Notes: generated by a model from the sequence alone, not told the origin. DNA of 64,000 bases from Erodium maritimum (GCA_963921825.1 OY997591.1:32881825-32945824), one strand, 5' to 3'. Shown: positions 1 through 11,592, counted from the first letter of the stretch. Numbers and translations: made by a program.

Positions 1-1397
1 GGGAGAGAAAATGTGTTTCCTATTCTTGTCTTGTGTTTGTTATGTTGAAAAAAGATGACTTAAACATAACAAAACCCATACTTGTCCAACTAAAGGCATG
101 GGACAAGTATGGTGTCAAGTAAGGTGTAAATAGGACAAAGTATGGCAAGACAAGATTGGGTTAGGTGGTGAATCACCAACACCTTAATCCTTGTCTTGCT
201 TACTTAGTACTAATTAATCAAGACTTGATTAATTAGTTCCATGGGCCTTGGTTGCATGGGCCTTTCATGGGCCTCTTGGAACATGGCCCGTGACCATTTC
301 CAACGAGGTCCCGTGATTCGCTCATCGCCTCCATGCCTTCCATACCGGAAATGTCCAACATTATCCGACGCGATCAATCCCAAGACTCCAAGCCTTGTCT
401 CGATCCGTAAAGTCCTATTCACTTACGGGCACATGACCCAAAACCCAGTTTTAGTCATGTCCCGAGACAACTCCCTTTTGGCCATTCTCCATAAATGTGT
501 CAATGAGTTTCATCCTCCGGTGTGACCCTTAGGTTTATGCATGTCAATAGATCAACGTAAAATCCCATTTTACTTGATCCTATTTAAGTGGCAACTAACG
601 AGACTTTAGTATTGCCTGACACTACATAACGAATCGACCCTGTCGATTCTAACCTTTCCGTCGTCCCTGTCATTATCCTTTTATCTCCGATATCCTGATT
701 GAGATAAGGCATAGAGCCGTCATCCTTATTATTCTCAATCACCGTTCCTTGATATGTGAGATGACTGAAGATATGATACCCAGTATCATGTGCATGGCCA
801 TGCTATTCTTCCAGTCACTCTCGATCAAGTGGCCGAGAACCGATATCTTTCCCATACCTTAGTATGAGGGATAAATCCCTTAGCCGTCTTTCTTGTCACT
901 CATGTAGCCCGTCCCCAAGCCAATCCTGGCCGTTATGGAAGCCCTGTTACGGACAACGTTAGGCTCAGGTCAAACTCAGTTGTTGACTACATAGCGATCA
1001 CAAAGACTCCTTGGTCTAAGGATACATGACAAGCTACAACACTGAATATGTTCATGACTTAATCTATGGCACATATTCAGGGCGGGTCGTCCAATATCAT
1101 GTCCCACATGATATCTATGATCAGACTCCGGAATCCCATTCCAATGACTAACAGAACGTAAGCCATAAAGAGCCATCTTTCATACTAGTCGCTTCTAGTG
1201 AAGCTTTGTTGACTAGGGACCCATCGAGTGTGATCTATCTCGATCTATGGTTCTATTCGCATGGTGGGCATAGATCAGAGCACACATCGATATATTACTC
1301 CAACACATAAGTAATATAAAGCCGCTTTAATTTTATTGCTAACGATGATATATACATTTGGACATTTAGGATTGAACTACGGGCACTAAGACTAACA
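1..1397 (-). repeat. Copia LTR (element 3' LTR, truncated by window edge)
   Basis: Matches 6777-8173 base for base as far as I can check by eye, at a constant offset of 6776. On the plus strand it ends ...ACTAACA, which is the TGTTAGT start of the LTR in element orientation. The short open frames inside it recur in all LTR copies and are shadows. Confidence 0.93.
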
Positions 1398-1408
1398 ATC
1401 TCCCACTT
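1398..1408 (-). other. polypurine tract of Copia copy 1
   Basis: Read on the minus strand this is AAGTGGGAGAT directly before the 3' LTR, the normal place for plus-strand priming. The same tract sits at 56851-56861 in copy 3. Confidence 0.75.
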
Positions 1409-1548
1409 GCCCTAGTTCCAATCTAAACACCAATATGTCCCCATCGACTTTACATGTCTAACATGTTCAGGCAGTGACACTGCCTTAGTCAAAGGGTTGG
1501 CTATGTTATCATCTGTTGCAATATCGTTTATCTTCACTTCACCTCAGT

Positions 1549-2855
1549 TCAGTATTTATCTGATGAGGTGGATACGCCGCAGTACATGTTTGGATTTGTT
1601 ATACGATCTAGGCTTTTAGCTTGCGCAATGGCCCTTGTGTTGTCGCAAGATGGATTCACCGGGCTGGATGGGTTTTTAATTACACCCAGCCCTGCCATGA
1701 ATTTCCAAATCCACATAGCCTCCTTAGCTGCCTCTGCAGCATCCATGTACTTGGCCTCTGTCGTAGATTCGGCAATGATATCTTGTTTTACGCTGTCCCA
1801 GCTAAAGCTCTGCCATTCAGCGTAAACACATATCCTGATTGACTTCTAAAGTCATCTGGATTTGTCTTGGAAAACTAGCGTCTACTCATCCTTCGACGAC
1901 TAGTTCAGCATCATCTTTCCCCCGGGTTAGAATGATGTCTACTGGTACAACATAAGGCTTACGAGACGTCTGGTCTCATACATGTCATGGCATATATGAT
2001 CGATCCTGCCCCCAGGCGCATAGGATTCTCATCATCCTTTTCAGCTCATCAGGTGTCTTAGGACACTGAGTCTTGCTGAGATGAATGCCATGACTAGTGG
2101 GTAAGAGTCCTTTCTTTGAATCGAGCATTAAGAACCTACTCAATGCCTTGTTCACATAGGTTCCCTGACTTAAATCCAAGACCCTCTTGGTGCGATCTCT
2201 ACATATCTTAATCCTTAAGATATGAGAAGCATCGCCTAAGTCCTTTATTGAAAAACACTTCCTCAACCAAGCTTTAGTCTCGTGCAAGGTTGGGATGTCG
2301 TTTTCAATGAGAACCAGAAAGGTAATATTGCTCCCACTAGCCTTCTTATAAACGCAAGATTCATCCTCGTTCTTGATTAAGCCAAATCCAATTACAGCTT
2401 CATCAAAACGAAGGATCCAACTCCGAGAAGTTCGTTTCAATCCATAAATGGATTTCAACAACTTATAAATCTTTCCTTTATTCTTCGGATCGTCAAAACC
2501 TTTGGGCCGAGACATACAAACGTACTCAGTCAAATTTCCATTTAGGAAAGCGGTTTTGACATCCACTTGCCATATCTCGTAATTATGATACGCAGTTATG
2601 TCAAGAAGAATTTGGATCGATTTTGACCATAGCCACTAAGGAGAAGGTTTCCTCATAGTCAATCCATTGGATCTGCCTATAACCTTTCGCCACCAGTTGA
2701 GCTTTGTAGGTCAGAGGGTTGCCGTCCATGTCCATCTTCACCTTGAAGATCCATTTGCATCCTATGGTCCTCACACCATTGATGGGATCAACCGGTTCCC
2801 AGACTCGGTTGTCCGACATGGATTACATTTCCTCCCTCATGGCTCCCAGCCATAA
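1549..2855 (-). pseudogene. Copia reverse transcriptase and RNase H, catalytic motif deleted (copy 1)
   Basis: The frame 1985-2566 begins MDVKTAFLNGNLTE and has the Copia reverse transcriptase landmarks KSIYGLK, FDEAV and LSQGTYV. A preceding piece at 2601-2819 carries the N-terminal RT segment (IGCKWIFKVK, LVAKGY) in a separate frame. The catalytic YVDD block is missing: the sequence goes from FLVL straight to IENDIP near 2306-2312, where other Copia elements have about nine residues containing YVDD. RNase H survives as a frame at 1549-1746 (EAAKEA, CDNTRAIAQAK) and ends in frameshifted sequence. The enzyme cannot polymerise DNA. The same deletion is in copy 3. Confidence 0.9.
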
Positions 2856-3060
2856 CTCGGAGTTGGGCCCATCCACGACTTCCTGAAAGGTGGCTGGATC
2901 ATCGTGATCCACCATGACTTCATTTTCACCTCTGGATACCATATCTTGGAGGTGGAAGATTGATCCTTTCAAATCGCCTTGGACCTTCCGGAATTGTAAC
3001 AGGAATTGGTTCTTACTCTACGACAGTCTCTGGCTCCTTTCTACTGGGTTGCCAATTGGT

Positions 3061-4439
3061 TTAAACAGATCTGTACCATCCTGAATTTCTTCGAGATGCA
3101 CAGTCCTCCCAATGACGTCTTTGGAAACAAAACTTCTTTTCCATAAAGACCCCACCCCAAGCGACGAACACCATGTTCTCACTGGGATTGTAGAAATAGT
3201 ATCCCCTTGTTGCTTTGGGATACCACACGAAGGTGCATATCTCAGATCTTGGTTCGAGCTTAGTCGAAACCAAATGTTTCACATAAGCCTCGCAACCACA
3301 AATCTTTAGGAAGGACAAAGCGGGCATCATCCCGTACCATTTTTTTTTAAAATGGTGTCCCTTCCACACCCTTGTCGAAGCCCGATTCACTATGAATGCG
3401 GTCGTCTCTAGAGCATAAACCCTGAAAGAGATTGGGAGATCAGTCTAACTAATCATGGAACGGACCATTGTCTAACAATGTCCGATTTCTCCGTTTGGCT
3501 ACACCTTTCAACTACAGTGTCCCAGGAGGAGTCCATTCTAAAAGGATCTCATTCTCTTTTAGATGATCTAATAACTCTGTGGTCAAGTATTTTCCACCTC
3601 GATCCAATCGAAGTGCCTTAATACCTTTGTCGAGCTGGTTTTCTACTTTAGTCTTAAACTCTTTGAATTTATCAAAAGCTTCAGACTTATGTCTCACCGA
3701 ATAGACATAACCATATTTACTGTAATCATCAATAAATGTGATAAAGTAGCTAAAACCCCTCCTGGCAAGTGAACTTATTGGTCTAAACACATTCGAGTGT
3801 ATAAGCCCCAATAATTCACCCGCCCTTTCATCGCGATCGATAAAGGGCACTTTAGTCATTTTTCCCATCAAACAAACCTTGCACCTATCGATCGAATGGA
3901 ATTCGAATGAACCTGAAAGCCCGCACTTCTGAAGTGCTGATAGGCGCTTCTTGTTTATGCGACCCAAATGACAGTGCCATAACAGAGTTAGGTTTAAATC
4001 GTTGGATTTAGACCTCTTGGTATTAACGGAATATATAGAACTTGAGGCATTGTTACCCATATCTAATATGTACAATCCTCCAACCATGTCAGTACTGGTA
4101 TAAAACATATCATTGCATAGAACATTGAAAACTCTATTTCCAATATTAACATTATATCCTTCCTTGTCAAACACGGATACAGATATAATATTCCTACTAA
4201 AAGTAGGTATGCAATATACATTATACAATACTAAGACAAGGCCTCTTGGCAAAGCAAGACTCATGGATCCTACAACAGTTGCCACAACTCTGAGGTCCAT
4301 TTCGTGCTTTCCAAATCTCTCCTACTTTCAGCCACCATATATTAGTGCATGTGTGAGATTCAGTCATGGTATCTAATACCCATGAATCTTTGGAAGTAGA
4401 GAGATGTAGCTCTATAGAGTTAATACCGATTGAAGGCAC
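3061..4439 (-). pseudogene. Copia protease, GAG-pre-integrase and integrase remnants (copy 1)
   Basis: The protease region near 4350-4400 reads WVLDTMTESH where active Copia proteases have DTG, and its frame is then lost. The frame 3512-4300 carries the pre-integrase zinc-binding part (LLWHCHLGRINKKR, then CKVCLMGKM) and the integrase core. The first catalytic Asp is Asn (IHSNV, codon 3791-3793) and the DRGGEY motif reads DRGGKY. The frame 3061-3390 holds the downstream segment (LSFLKICGCEAYVK, GYYFYNPSE). Several frame breaks separate these pieces. Domain order is that of Ty1/copia. Not functional. Confidence 0.88.
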
Positions 4440-4574
4440 GGTCCCACCGCCCTTCCTTAGATCATCCAGGTTTCCTGATGAAGGCGCAGTCTTACTGCCC
4501 TTCTTCAGATCATCCAGGCTATTTGATGAAGGCGCAGTCCCACTGCCCTTCTTCAGATCAGCCGTGAACTTCCT

Positions 4575-4929
4575 GTAATCCCGGTTCCAATGACCAGGCT
4601 GTTGGCAGTAGAAGCAGACATTCTCAGGTGTCTCATCTTTCCTGCCAAGTGCGCATGGGCCCAGCCCATGCCACTTCCAATTCCCTTGTTGACCATCAGA
4701 ATATCCTTGGATCCCAGATCCCTGAGATATTCTTCTCAGCAGTTAATGACACTTCATGTAACTCTGATATGGTCTTAGAGACAGCCTTGTCAAGGACATA
4801 TTCTTTGCGTTTAGACTTGAGGACTATCCTCAAAATTCTGTACCAGTCCAAATAGTTTGTCCCATTTAGCTTGACCCTGTCAAGAATGGTTTTTAATGAC
4901 AAACTATTAATGTTCGCTGAATTTGCCAT
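4575..4929 (-). pseudogene. Copia gag, internally deleted, with altered zinc knuckle (copy 1)
   Basis: The ATG at 4929 opens MANSANINSLSLKTILDRV followed by a typical Copia gag start (LNGTNYLDWYRILRIVLKS). After about 77 codons the frame ends. Most of the usual gag middle is absent, and the zinc knuckle follows almost at once at 4575-4616. The knuckle reads CFYCQQPGHWNRDY: the final Cys of CX2CX4HX4C is Tyr (codon 4575-4577). Repeated acidic/basic segments at 4440-4560 follow. Copy 3 has the same layout. It probably makes no normal capsid protein. Confidence 0.82.
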
Positions 4930-6472
4930 TTGATCTACAACAGATAAAATTCAATCAGTAAACTGAATAAATTTTATGAAGATCAAGCTTAAACACCAAC
5001 AATCAATTCTAAACCTTTAGAATTTGAAACCAAGATCCTTGATTCACTCGATTAAGCTGAACTAATGCTCACCACTTAATCGAGCTATGTAGGTAGGACT
5101 CCATCCAATCACATCCAATGTGACTCTTGGCTAGGGTATGTACTTATGTACACGACTTACCCTATCTGTTACCCTAGCTCAACCTCAGGCCGAGAATCGT
5201 AGTCGGGTCCACCAATTTTCAACTATGGCTCGTCACTATGTAGGTGCTCCGCTAATGCGCACGACACCCACATATGTCGTCCAAACCTACTACCCCGCTT
5301 TCCCATGGATGCTCCGCTAATGCGCACGACACCCATAGGACGGGGAGGTAGTAAGGTGTTGATAATTGGGAGGTATCGGACATGACCCGTTTTTACTTGT
5401 CCGGTTGTGTTTAAAACTTTGACACATCCTAGATGCGATGAGCACATCAACTACATTCCAAATGCAATGATGCCTCAAATTACATCCAATGTAATTCTTC
5501 CTTCGAACCCATCAACTACATCCAATGTAATGACGATTCTAAGGGTTCACACACAAGGATTAAAATTCCAATTTTATCTTTGCATGTGAGGTGATATGCT
5601 CGGTAAATAAAGTTAAGCATGCAATTCTAAAACACATAGAATTAATCATGCATAAACTAAACCAAGCATAAAGCGATAAATGTGCACATAATAGCCCCCT
5701 AAACTAACTCCCACTAGCTTCTTGAGCTCCACCGACTCCAAGCCGATGCCAACACCCGAAAAGCCACCAAATGACCTTTTCGCCCTTTCTTCGTCTTGAG
5801 TAAAATATTACAATTTAATACACGACTCGCAGGTCGGGAATAAATAAATATTACAAACAAGTGGTTCGACGACCACACATTGAAAGAATAATTACACGCT
5901 AACTCTAACGGCTCGCAGGCCGTGAAAAGCGATAAATAATTAAATCGAGCTCGGGGCTATTATGTACACCATGCCAACATCACATCACACATCGTGTTAT
6001 CAAACAAGCATGTTATCAAACATCATGTGATTTTCCGGTTTTAATTAATAGCCAAGTTTCGAAATTTTTTGATGCTCGGTTTATCGAAACCTTTCAAAAA
6101 TGAAACTTTTGAACATTTGATCTTCGAGTTCGTCATGACGGTTCCAAACTCGTCATAACTAACAAAACGGTTTAGCCATGGCATATCAACCATCCAATGG
6201 TCATGCTTGGCCTAGCTCCGTCCAACGGAGCCCCGTTCGGTCCCGGTTTCGGCTCCCCGAGAGTCCCGCTCCCGAGACCCGAAAAATCAAATTTTTTTCA
6301 AAATTTCCAGATTTGAATTAATTTTCAAAAATTCATTTTACATGCATTAAATCCATGAACAAGAATTTAAAACATATTATCAAACAATTTAGCAAAACAA
6401 CATGCCAAAAACGAAACTTTCAAGCAAAACCGAAACTTTGAACACCGTCTTGTGAATCCCGAAGGTAGCACG
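4930..6472 (-). other. Copia untranslated leader (copy 1)
   Basis: About 1.5 kb lies between the PBS and the gag start, without a convincing frame. It contains a direct repeat of about 25 bases (GCTCCGCTAATGCGCACGAC core at about 5246 and 5309) and several copies of CATCCAATGTAA. Copy 3 carries the same leader. Confidence 0.7.
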
Positions 6473-6484
6473 GCTCTGATACCA
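6473..6484 (-). other. primer binding site, initiator-Met tRNA (Copia copy 1)
   Basis: On the minus strand this is TGGTATCAGAGC, complementary to the 3' end of plant initiator-Met tRNA, one base after the end of the 5' LTR. Confidence 0.9.
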
Positions 6485-6485
6485 C

Positions 6486-8173
6486 TGTTGGGTCTCGAGG
6501 TAAGGTTGGAGATGAACCAACTCGCAGCGGAAAATCAATGAAAACCAAGAGACGATTAAAACCATGAAACAACTAACAAAGAATGGATTCACAAGAGAAA
6601 AATTCAGCACTAGTTCTTACCAAAACAAGAACACCGGTTAACGAATGATTGGCTTGAGTCTCCAAGACGCCTACGTATCCACATGGGAATCAAAGCCACG
6701 TAGTTCTTCTCTTTGAGGACTCAAGAACACAAACATGGAGGTGGAAACTAGCCAAACCCGAAATGGCCATGGAAGAGGGAGAGAAAATGTGTTTCCTATT
6801 CTTGTCTTGTGTTTGTTATGTTGAAAAAAGATGACTTAAACATAACAAAACCCATACTTGTCCAACTAAAGGCATGGGACAAGTATGGTGTCAAGTAAGG
6901 TGTAAATAGGACAAAGTATGGCAAGACAAGATTGGGTTAGGTGGTGAATCACCAACACCTTAATCCTTGTCTTGCTTACTTAGTACTAATTAATCAAGAC
7001 TTGATTAATTAGTTCCATGGGCCTTGGTTGCATGGGCCTTTCATGGGCCTCTTGGAACATGGCCCGTGACCATTTCCAACGAGGTCCCGTGATTCGCTCA
7101 TCGCCTCCATGCCTTCCATACCGGAAATGTCCAACATTATCCGACGCGATCAATCCCAAGACTCCAAGCCTTGTCTCGATCCGTAAAGTCCTATTCACTT
7201 ACGGGCACATGACCCAAAACCCAGTTTTAGTCATGTCCCGAGACAACTCCCTTTTGGCCATTCTCCATAAATGTGTCAATGAGTTTCATCCTCCGGTGTG
7301 ACCCTTAGGTTTATGCATGTCAATAGATCAACGTAAAATCCCATTTTACTTGATCCTATTTAAGTGGCAACTAACGAGACTTTAGTATTGCCTGACACTA
7401 CATAACGAATCGACCCTGTCGATTCTAACCTTTCCGTCGTCCCTGTCATTATCCTTTTATCTCCGATATCCTGATTGAGATAAGGCATAGAGCCGTCATC
7501 CTTATTATTCTCAATCACCGTTCCTTGATATGTGAGATGACTGAAGATATGATACCCAGTATCATGTGCATGGCCATGCTATTCTTCCAGTCACTCTCGA
7601 TCAAGTGGCCGAGAACCGATATCTTTCCCATACCTTAGTATGAGGGATAAATCCCTTAGCCGTCTTTCTTGTCACTCATGTAGCCCGTCCCCAAGCCAAT
7701 CCTGGCCGTTATGGAAGCCCTGTTACGGACAACGTTAGGCTCAGGTCAAACTCAGTTGTTGACTACATAGCGATCACAAAGACTCCTTGGTCTAAGGATA
7801 CATGACAAGCTACAACACTGAATATGTTCATGACTTAATCTATGGCACATATTCAGGGCGGGTCGTCCAATATCATGTCCCACATGATATCTATGATCAG
7901 ACTCCGGAATCCCATTCCAATGACTAACAGAACGTAAGCCATAAAGAGCCATCTTTCATACTAGTCGCTTCTAGTGAAGCTTTGTTGACTAGGGACCCAT
8001 CGAGTGTGATCTATCTCGATCTATGGTTCTATTCGCATGGTGGGCATAGATCAGAGCACACATCGATATATTACTCCAACACATAAGTAATATAAAGCCG
8101 CTTTAATTTTATTGCTAACGATGATATATACATTTGGACATTTAGGATTGAACTACGGGCACTAAGACTAACA
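6486..8173 (-). repeat. Copia LTR (element 5' LTR, complete, 1688 bp)
   Basis: Starts TGTTGGGTCTCG and ends ACTAACA on the plus strand. The same 1688-bp unit occurs at 55163-56850 and 61936-63623, and as a 1687-bp solo copy in opposite orientation at 16678-18364. The flank to the right begins AAGTG. Confidence 0.95.
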
Positions 8174-9371
8174 AAGTGAACTTATCGAACAATAGAAATA
8201 CTGGTGGCATTTGGTTGTGCCCGGAGGTTGATTGAATTGTTTGTGTTTGTGGGTGGCCATGAGTGCCGTTTGGGTGTTGAGCCCGTGTATTACTGTTGGT
8301 GTATCGTGGGTGGCCATGAGTGCCGTTGAGGTGTTGAACCCGTATGTTATTTTTTGTGTCTGTGGGTGGCCATGAGTGCTGTTGTGGGGTTGAACCCGTA
8401 TATTACTGTTGGTGTGTCATGGGTGGCCATGTGTGCTAGTGGGGAGTTGAACCCGTGTTGGTTGACTGACTTACCGAGTGGCAGTTAGTCGTGTCGTCGT
8501 ATTCTCTTTCTTTGCGGGGTGTTGTGTGCCACTTGGTTGTGATTGTGATTGCCTGAGGTTGGGGGCCCGCCTGACAATAAAGGGGTCTTGTGGTCGCGCG
8601 CGTGGAGGTTGGCTAGCCTTCCGACTAACCACTGGTAAAGTTGTGCATTCTTCTGCGATGAAGGGCGGCTCCCCTTCCGACTAGCTATCGGAAAAGTATT
8701 GCGGTATATGTCGCGAACAGATCGACCGCCTGGCCCGACTGCGTGTTGGGGAAAATTGCGTGGGGCAGGCTCGAGCCCAGCCGGTTAGCAACCGGCACTG
8801 AGCAGCTGGAGTGCGATCCTTTGTGATCTTGTTTGTTGTGTGCAATCCTTTGTGATCTTGGGTGTTGCGTGGTTAATCTTGTGTCTTTGGTGGAGGTTGT
8901 AACCGCTGTGTCGGGTCTACATTACGTGTCCGGGTGTTGAGTTGGTTGGGGAAAGTAACAGTTTGTGTGACAGTCGGGTTACTTGAGTTTGGGGATAGTA
9001 GTCCCCGGTGTTTGGGTTGTTGTTGGTGTTTCCGGCATTTTCTGCTAGTATGCCGTAGTCAATCTGGTATCCGTGGTGGTGAGCGAACGCTCACCCCTAG
9101 CTGCTTTTCCTACAGGTACTGGTCGCGAGGCGGACTAGGGGAGCTCTCGAAGCTTGAAGAGCTGGGAACGGGAGTCCGGGTTTCTTTTGGGAGTCTAGCG
9201 ACGTACATGTTGGTTTTTGTCCGCTTGTTTTGGACGTATTTTGGGTTGTAAAATATTATTTTGATTAACTTAGGTGGTGATTTTAAGTGGCTTATTTAAA
9301 TGTTTAAAAATTGTTTTACTGTTTCATCGTTCGCGTTCCGCGTCCGGTTATACTGAATTCGGGGCGTGACA
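8174..9371 (+). repeat. Gypsy-family LTR, 3' part, cut by Copia copy 1
   Basis: Aligns by eye with the 3' 1.2 kb of the solo LTR 39374-42278, from its AAGTGAGCTTATCG site onward. It holds the GGGTGGCCATGAGTGCC tandem repeats (8251-8460), the conserved hairpin GTGAGCGAACGCTCAC near 9081, and the LTR end GGGGCGTGACA. The missing 5' part should lie beyond the left edge, on the other side of Copia copy 1. What follows is FAR1-like coding sequence, not a PBS, so this is either a solo LTR or the right LTR of an element. Confidence 0.88.
8251..8460 (+). repeat. LTR minisatellite, about 57-bp unit, 4 copies
   Basis: Units begin GGGTGGCCATGAGTGCC at 8251, 8308, 8364 and 8421. The same unit, in either orientation, is amplified to different copy number in the other LTRs of this family. 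Confidence 0.85.
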
Positions 9372-9813
9372 GCTGATAAGGTTCACATTTGTTTCGGAGG
9401 AATTAGGGTACAAAGTATCAAAGTTTGTTGAAGGTCATAACCACCCTATGGTTGGAGCGTAGCACAGACATGAGATGCGAGGTAACCGACACATGGAAGG
9501 CAACTATGTTGAGTATACGAACTTTTGCGAGAGATCGGGAATAGGTCCCTCAAAGGCACACAGACTAATTAGTGAAACACGTGGAGGTCCCAACCATGTA
9601 AGAGCTTTAAAGCGTGATTTCTTCAACTACCACAGGGACTTGAAAGCCTATATTGGAAGAAGTGATGTTCAGATAATCCTTGACCAGTTCCGTGACAAGA
9701 AGGTAGCCAACAACAAGTTCTATTATGAGTACGATGTTGACACAAGCGGTAGCCTAACTAAGCTATTCTGGTGTGATGGAATAGCTATTAAGAATTATGA
9801 GCTTATGGGTTAA
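9372..9813 (+). pseudogene. FAR1/FRS-like transposase gene, N-terminal piece
   Basis: The frame from about 9408 reads YKVSKFVEGHNHPMVGA, then a TAG, then open sequence to 9813. KFVEGHNHP is the end of the FAR1 DNA-binding domain. The following segment (SGIGPSKAHRLISE, NHVRALKRDFFNY, QIILDQFRDKK, FYYEYDVD, LTKLFWCDG) is the conserved stretch just before the MULE-type transposase core of FAR1/FHY3-related proteins. The piece is bounded by a Gypsy LTR on the left and by truncated Gypsy pol on the right, so the catalytic core is missing. The C-terminal piece reappears at 15037. It may belong to the same large Mutator-like element as the Ulp1 gene. Confidence 0.85.
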
Positions 9814-10670
9814 CTCTGCTGGCGCGAACCTGTAAGGCGCCATCGATATCGCTGCCGTTCCCGGCACCAGGTCAATCCTGAACTCCACCTCACGAACTGG
9901 TGGCAACCCGCTCAACTCCTCCGGAAGGACCTCGGGGAACTCGCACACCACTCGCGGTAACTCTCTACTCTGCACGGCCGATACTTCCTCCACTGCGGAC
10001 AAAGTCGACAGGAGAACTCCACTCTTACTACCCAGAACACACGAACCTTTCGTGTTGCCTGTTGACACCGTCACTCGTCGCCAGTAACAGTCGATATTGG
10101 CTCGGCACTTCGCCGGCCAATCCATTCTCAGGATCACGTCAAAGGCTGTCATTTCGTAAGTATCCTTCCCACGGATACACGCACAAGCTCAGTCGCTGCC
10201 GAACCTCACGGAACCTCTCGGTCTCTCTAAGACTTCGCTCCTCTACCGTCGTCGTGCCTACCAACTCCGAACATACCCGAATCCTCGGGGTGAGGACTCG
10301 ATCCAGCATCAGGGCTCTTGAGCCCTCTCTCGAACCTCTTGTATCGGTTCGCTTCTCTAACTCCGCAGGCACGACAGACCCTAGTCAACACCACATCACC
10401 CCCAACCGGCGTATCCAGACGCAGGGGTGGACTCAACGGCTCTAAACTCAGCCCCAACATCTCAGCACCACTCGACGAAGCAAACGAGTGTGACACCCCG
10501 ATATTCAATAAAACTGACGCCCAAATCAGAGACCGAACAACCCCTCCATTAGTCACTCCGGTAAAGTCTAGCACAACCCTCACACGGTTCTCTATGCATT
10601 TAGTTATAACGTTCCGCAACCCAACCAGTATTCGCTACTCGTCCCCAATCTAACCAGGGCAAACCACTAC
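9814..10670 (-). pseudogene. Gypsy protease and start of reverse transcriptase, decayed
   Basis: Two overlapping minus frames. The one at 10227-10619 holds the retropepsin region: LLNIGVSHSFASSSGAEMLG stands where family members have a DSGASHSF active site, so the catalytic Asp is lost, followed by LSPPLRLDTPVGGDVVLTRV. The frame at about 9817-10152 continues with AFDVILRMDWPAKC and the linker [20 protein letters not shown], ending at PYRFAPA where the sequence changes to FAR1-like DNA. Between them the frame is broken. Confidence 0.82.
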
Positions 10671-10719
10671 CTCAAAACCTGATACCAAAACGTCACACTG
10701 CTCAAGCCATTAATACCTC

Positions 10720-11090
10720 AAATACTCTCTCACGTAAGGGAAACCTCGAAACGAGGATTATGTTCTCAATTCAGCAAATCACTATTGCTCACAACTTCAA
10801 TACCCCAACTACCCGATCACGTAGGGAAACCTCAACGGGGATCCTATTCTCAATTCCGCAAGCCACTATTGCTCACAACCTCGATACCCTAGTTACTCGA
10901 TCATGTAGGGAAACCTCAAACGGGGATCATGTTCTCAACTCAGCAAACCACTATTGCTCCCAACCTCGATACCCCAATTTCCCGATCACGTAGGAAACCT
11001 CAAATAACCCACTCACGTGAAGGAAACCTCGAACCACCTGTTCACGTAAGGGAAACCTTGAACACCCGTTCACATAGGGGAAACCTAGTT
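10720..11090 (-). repeat. Tandem repeats in Gypsy leader, about 83-bp unit
   Basis: The phrase GTAGGGAAACCTCAA...GGGGATC...TTCTCAATTC...CACTATTGCTC...CGATACCCCAA occurs about three times, with partial copies up to 11090. The related leader of the plus-strand Gypsy element (27110-27570) has looser versions of the same words. Confidence 0.7.
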
Positions 11091-11436
11091 CGTATGGCGT
11101 CGCAGCACACCAACCCTAACCCCTCTCCGTGGTGAGACTCTCACACCGAGGCGCTGTATCACTACCGTAGGTTATTGATGAGTCTCGAACCCAAGACCTC
11201 ACCCTTTAACACCAAACTTACGACCTCTACAACCAACACAACCGTGAACACAGCCACGCAAAACCAACACTCAAACTGCACAATCAAGATGGTGGAACAA
11301 GACAGGAATCACGGACCCTAAAAATAGCCTTAAGCGACACACACGCTCGACCACCAATTTAACAAACACATGCACAACGACTCACAGAAAAATTCAAGTC
11401 ACCCAACCTCAATCACAAGCCGACAAGGCCAACCAA

Positions 11437-11592
11437 AATAAAAACACGCCCACCGGGCCAACAAATTTCAAAACACGCCCACCGGGCCAACCAATTTAAA
11501 CACACGCCCACCGGGCCAACCAATTCAAACACACGCCCACAGGGCCAACCAATTTTAAAACTCACGCCCACCGGGCCAACCAATTTTAAAAC
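11437..11592 (-). repeat. Short tandem repeat in Gypsy leader, about 30-35 bp unit
   Basis: Five copies of CACGCCCACCGGGCCAACCA separated by AT-rich spacers. The complementary words (GGCCCTGTGGGCGT) occur at 26465-26560 in the plus-strand element, so this is a leader feature of the family. Confidence 0.8.

Larger units (their letters stand above)
1..8173 (-). mobile_element. Copia LTR retrotransposon, copy 1 (left end outside window)
   Basis: The element lies on the minus strand. The right LTR (element 5') is 6486-8173 and the left LTR (element 3') is 1-1397, lacking about its first 291 bases, which fall outside the window. The LTR runs TG...CA. A PBS for initiator-Met tRNA abuts the right LTR and a purine-rich tract abuts the left one. 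The interior is 5088 bp with gag, protease, integrase, reverse transcriptase and RNase H remnants in Copia order. The two LTRs show no mismatch that I can see over the shared 1397 bases, so the insertion is recent. The base after the right LTR begins AAGTG, the expected 5-bp target site inside a Gypsy LTR. Coding domains are defective, so the copy is non-autonomous. Confidence 0.93.

Noticed and set aside
241-525. Recurrent 94-aa and 70-aa frames in the Copia LTR as genes
   Set aside because: They occur only because the LTR is repeated, overlap on opposite strands, and change with indels in the solo LTR.
9475-9813. FAR1-like frame as an intact small gene
   Set aside because: It is a domain fragment with an upstream stop, cut on both sides by Gypsy sequences.
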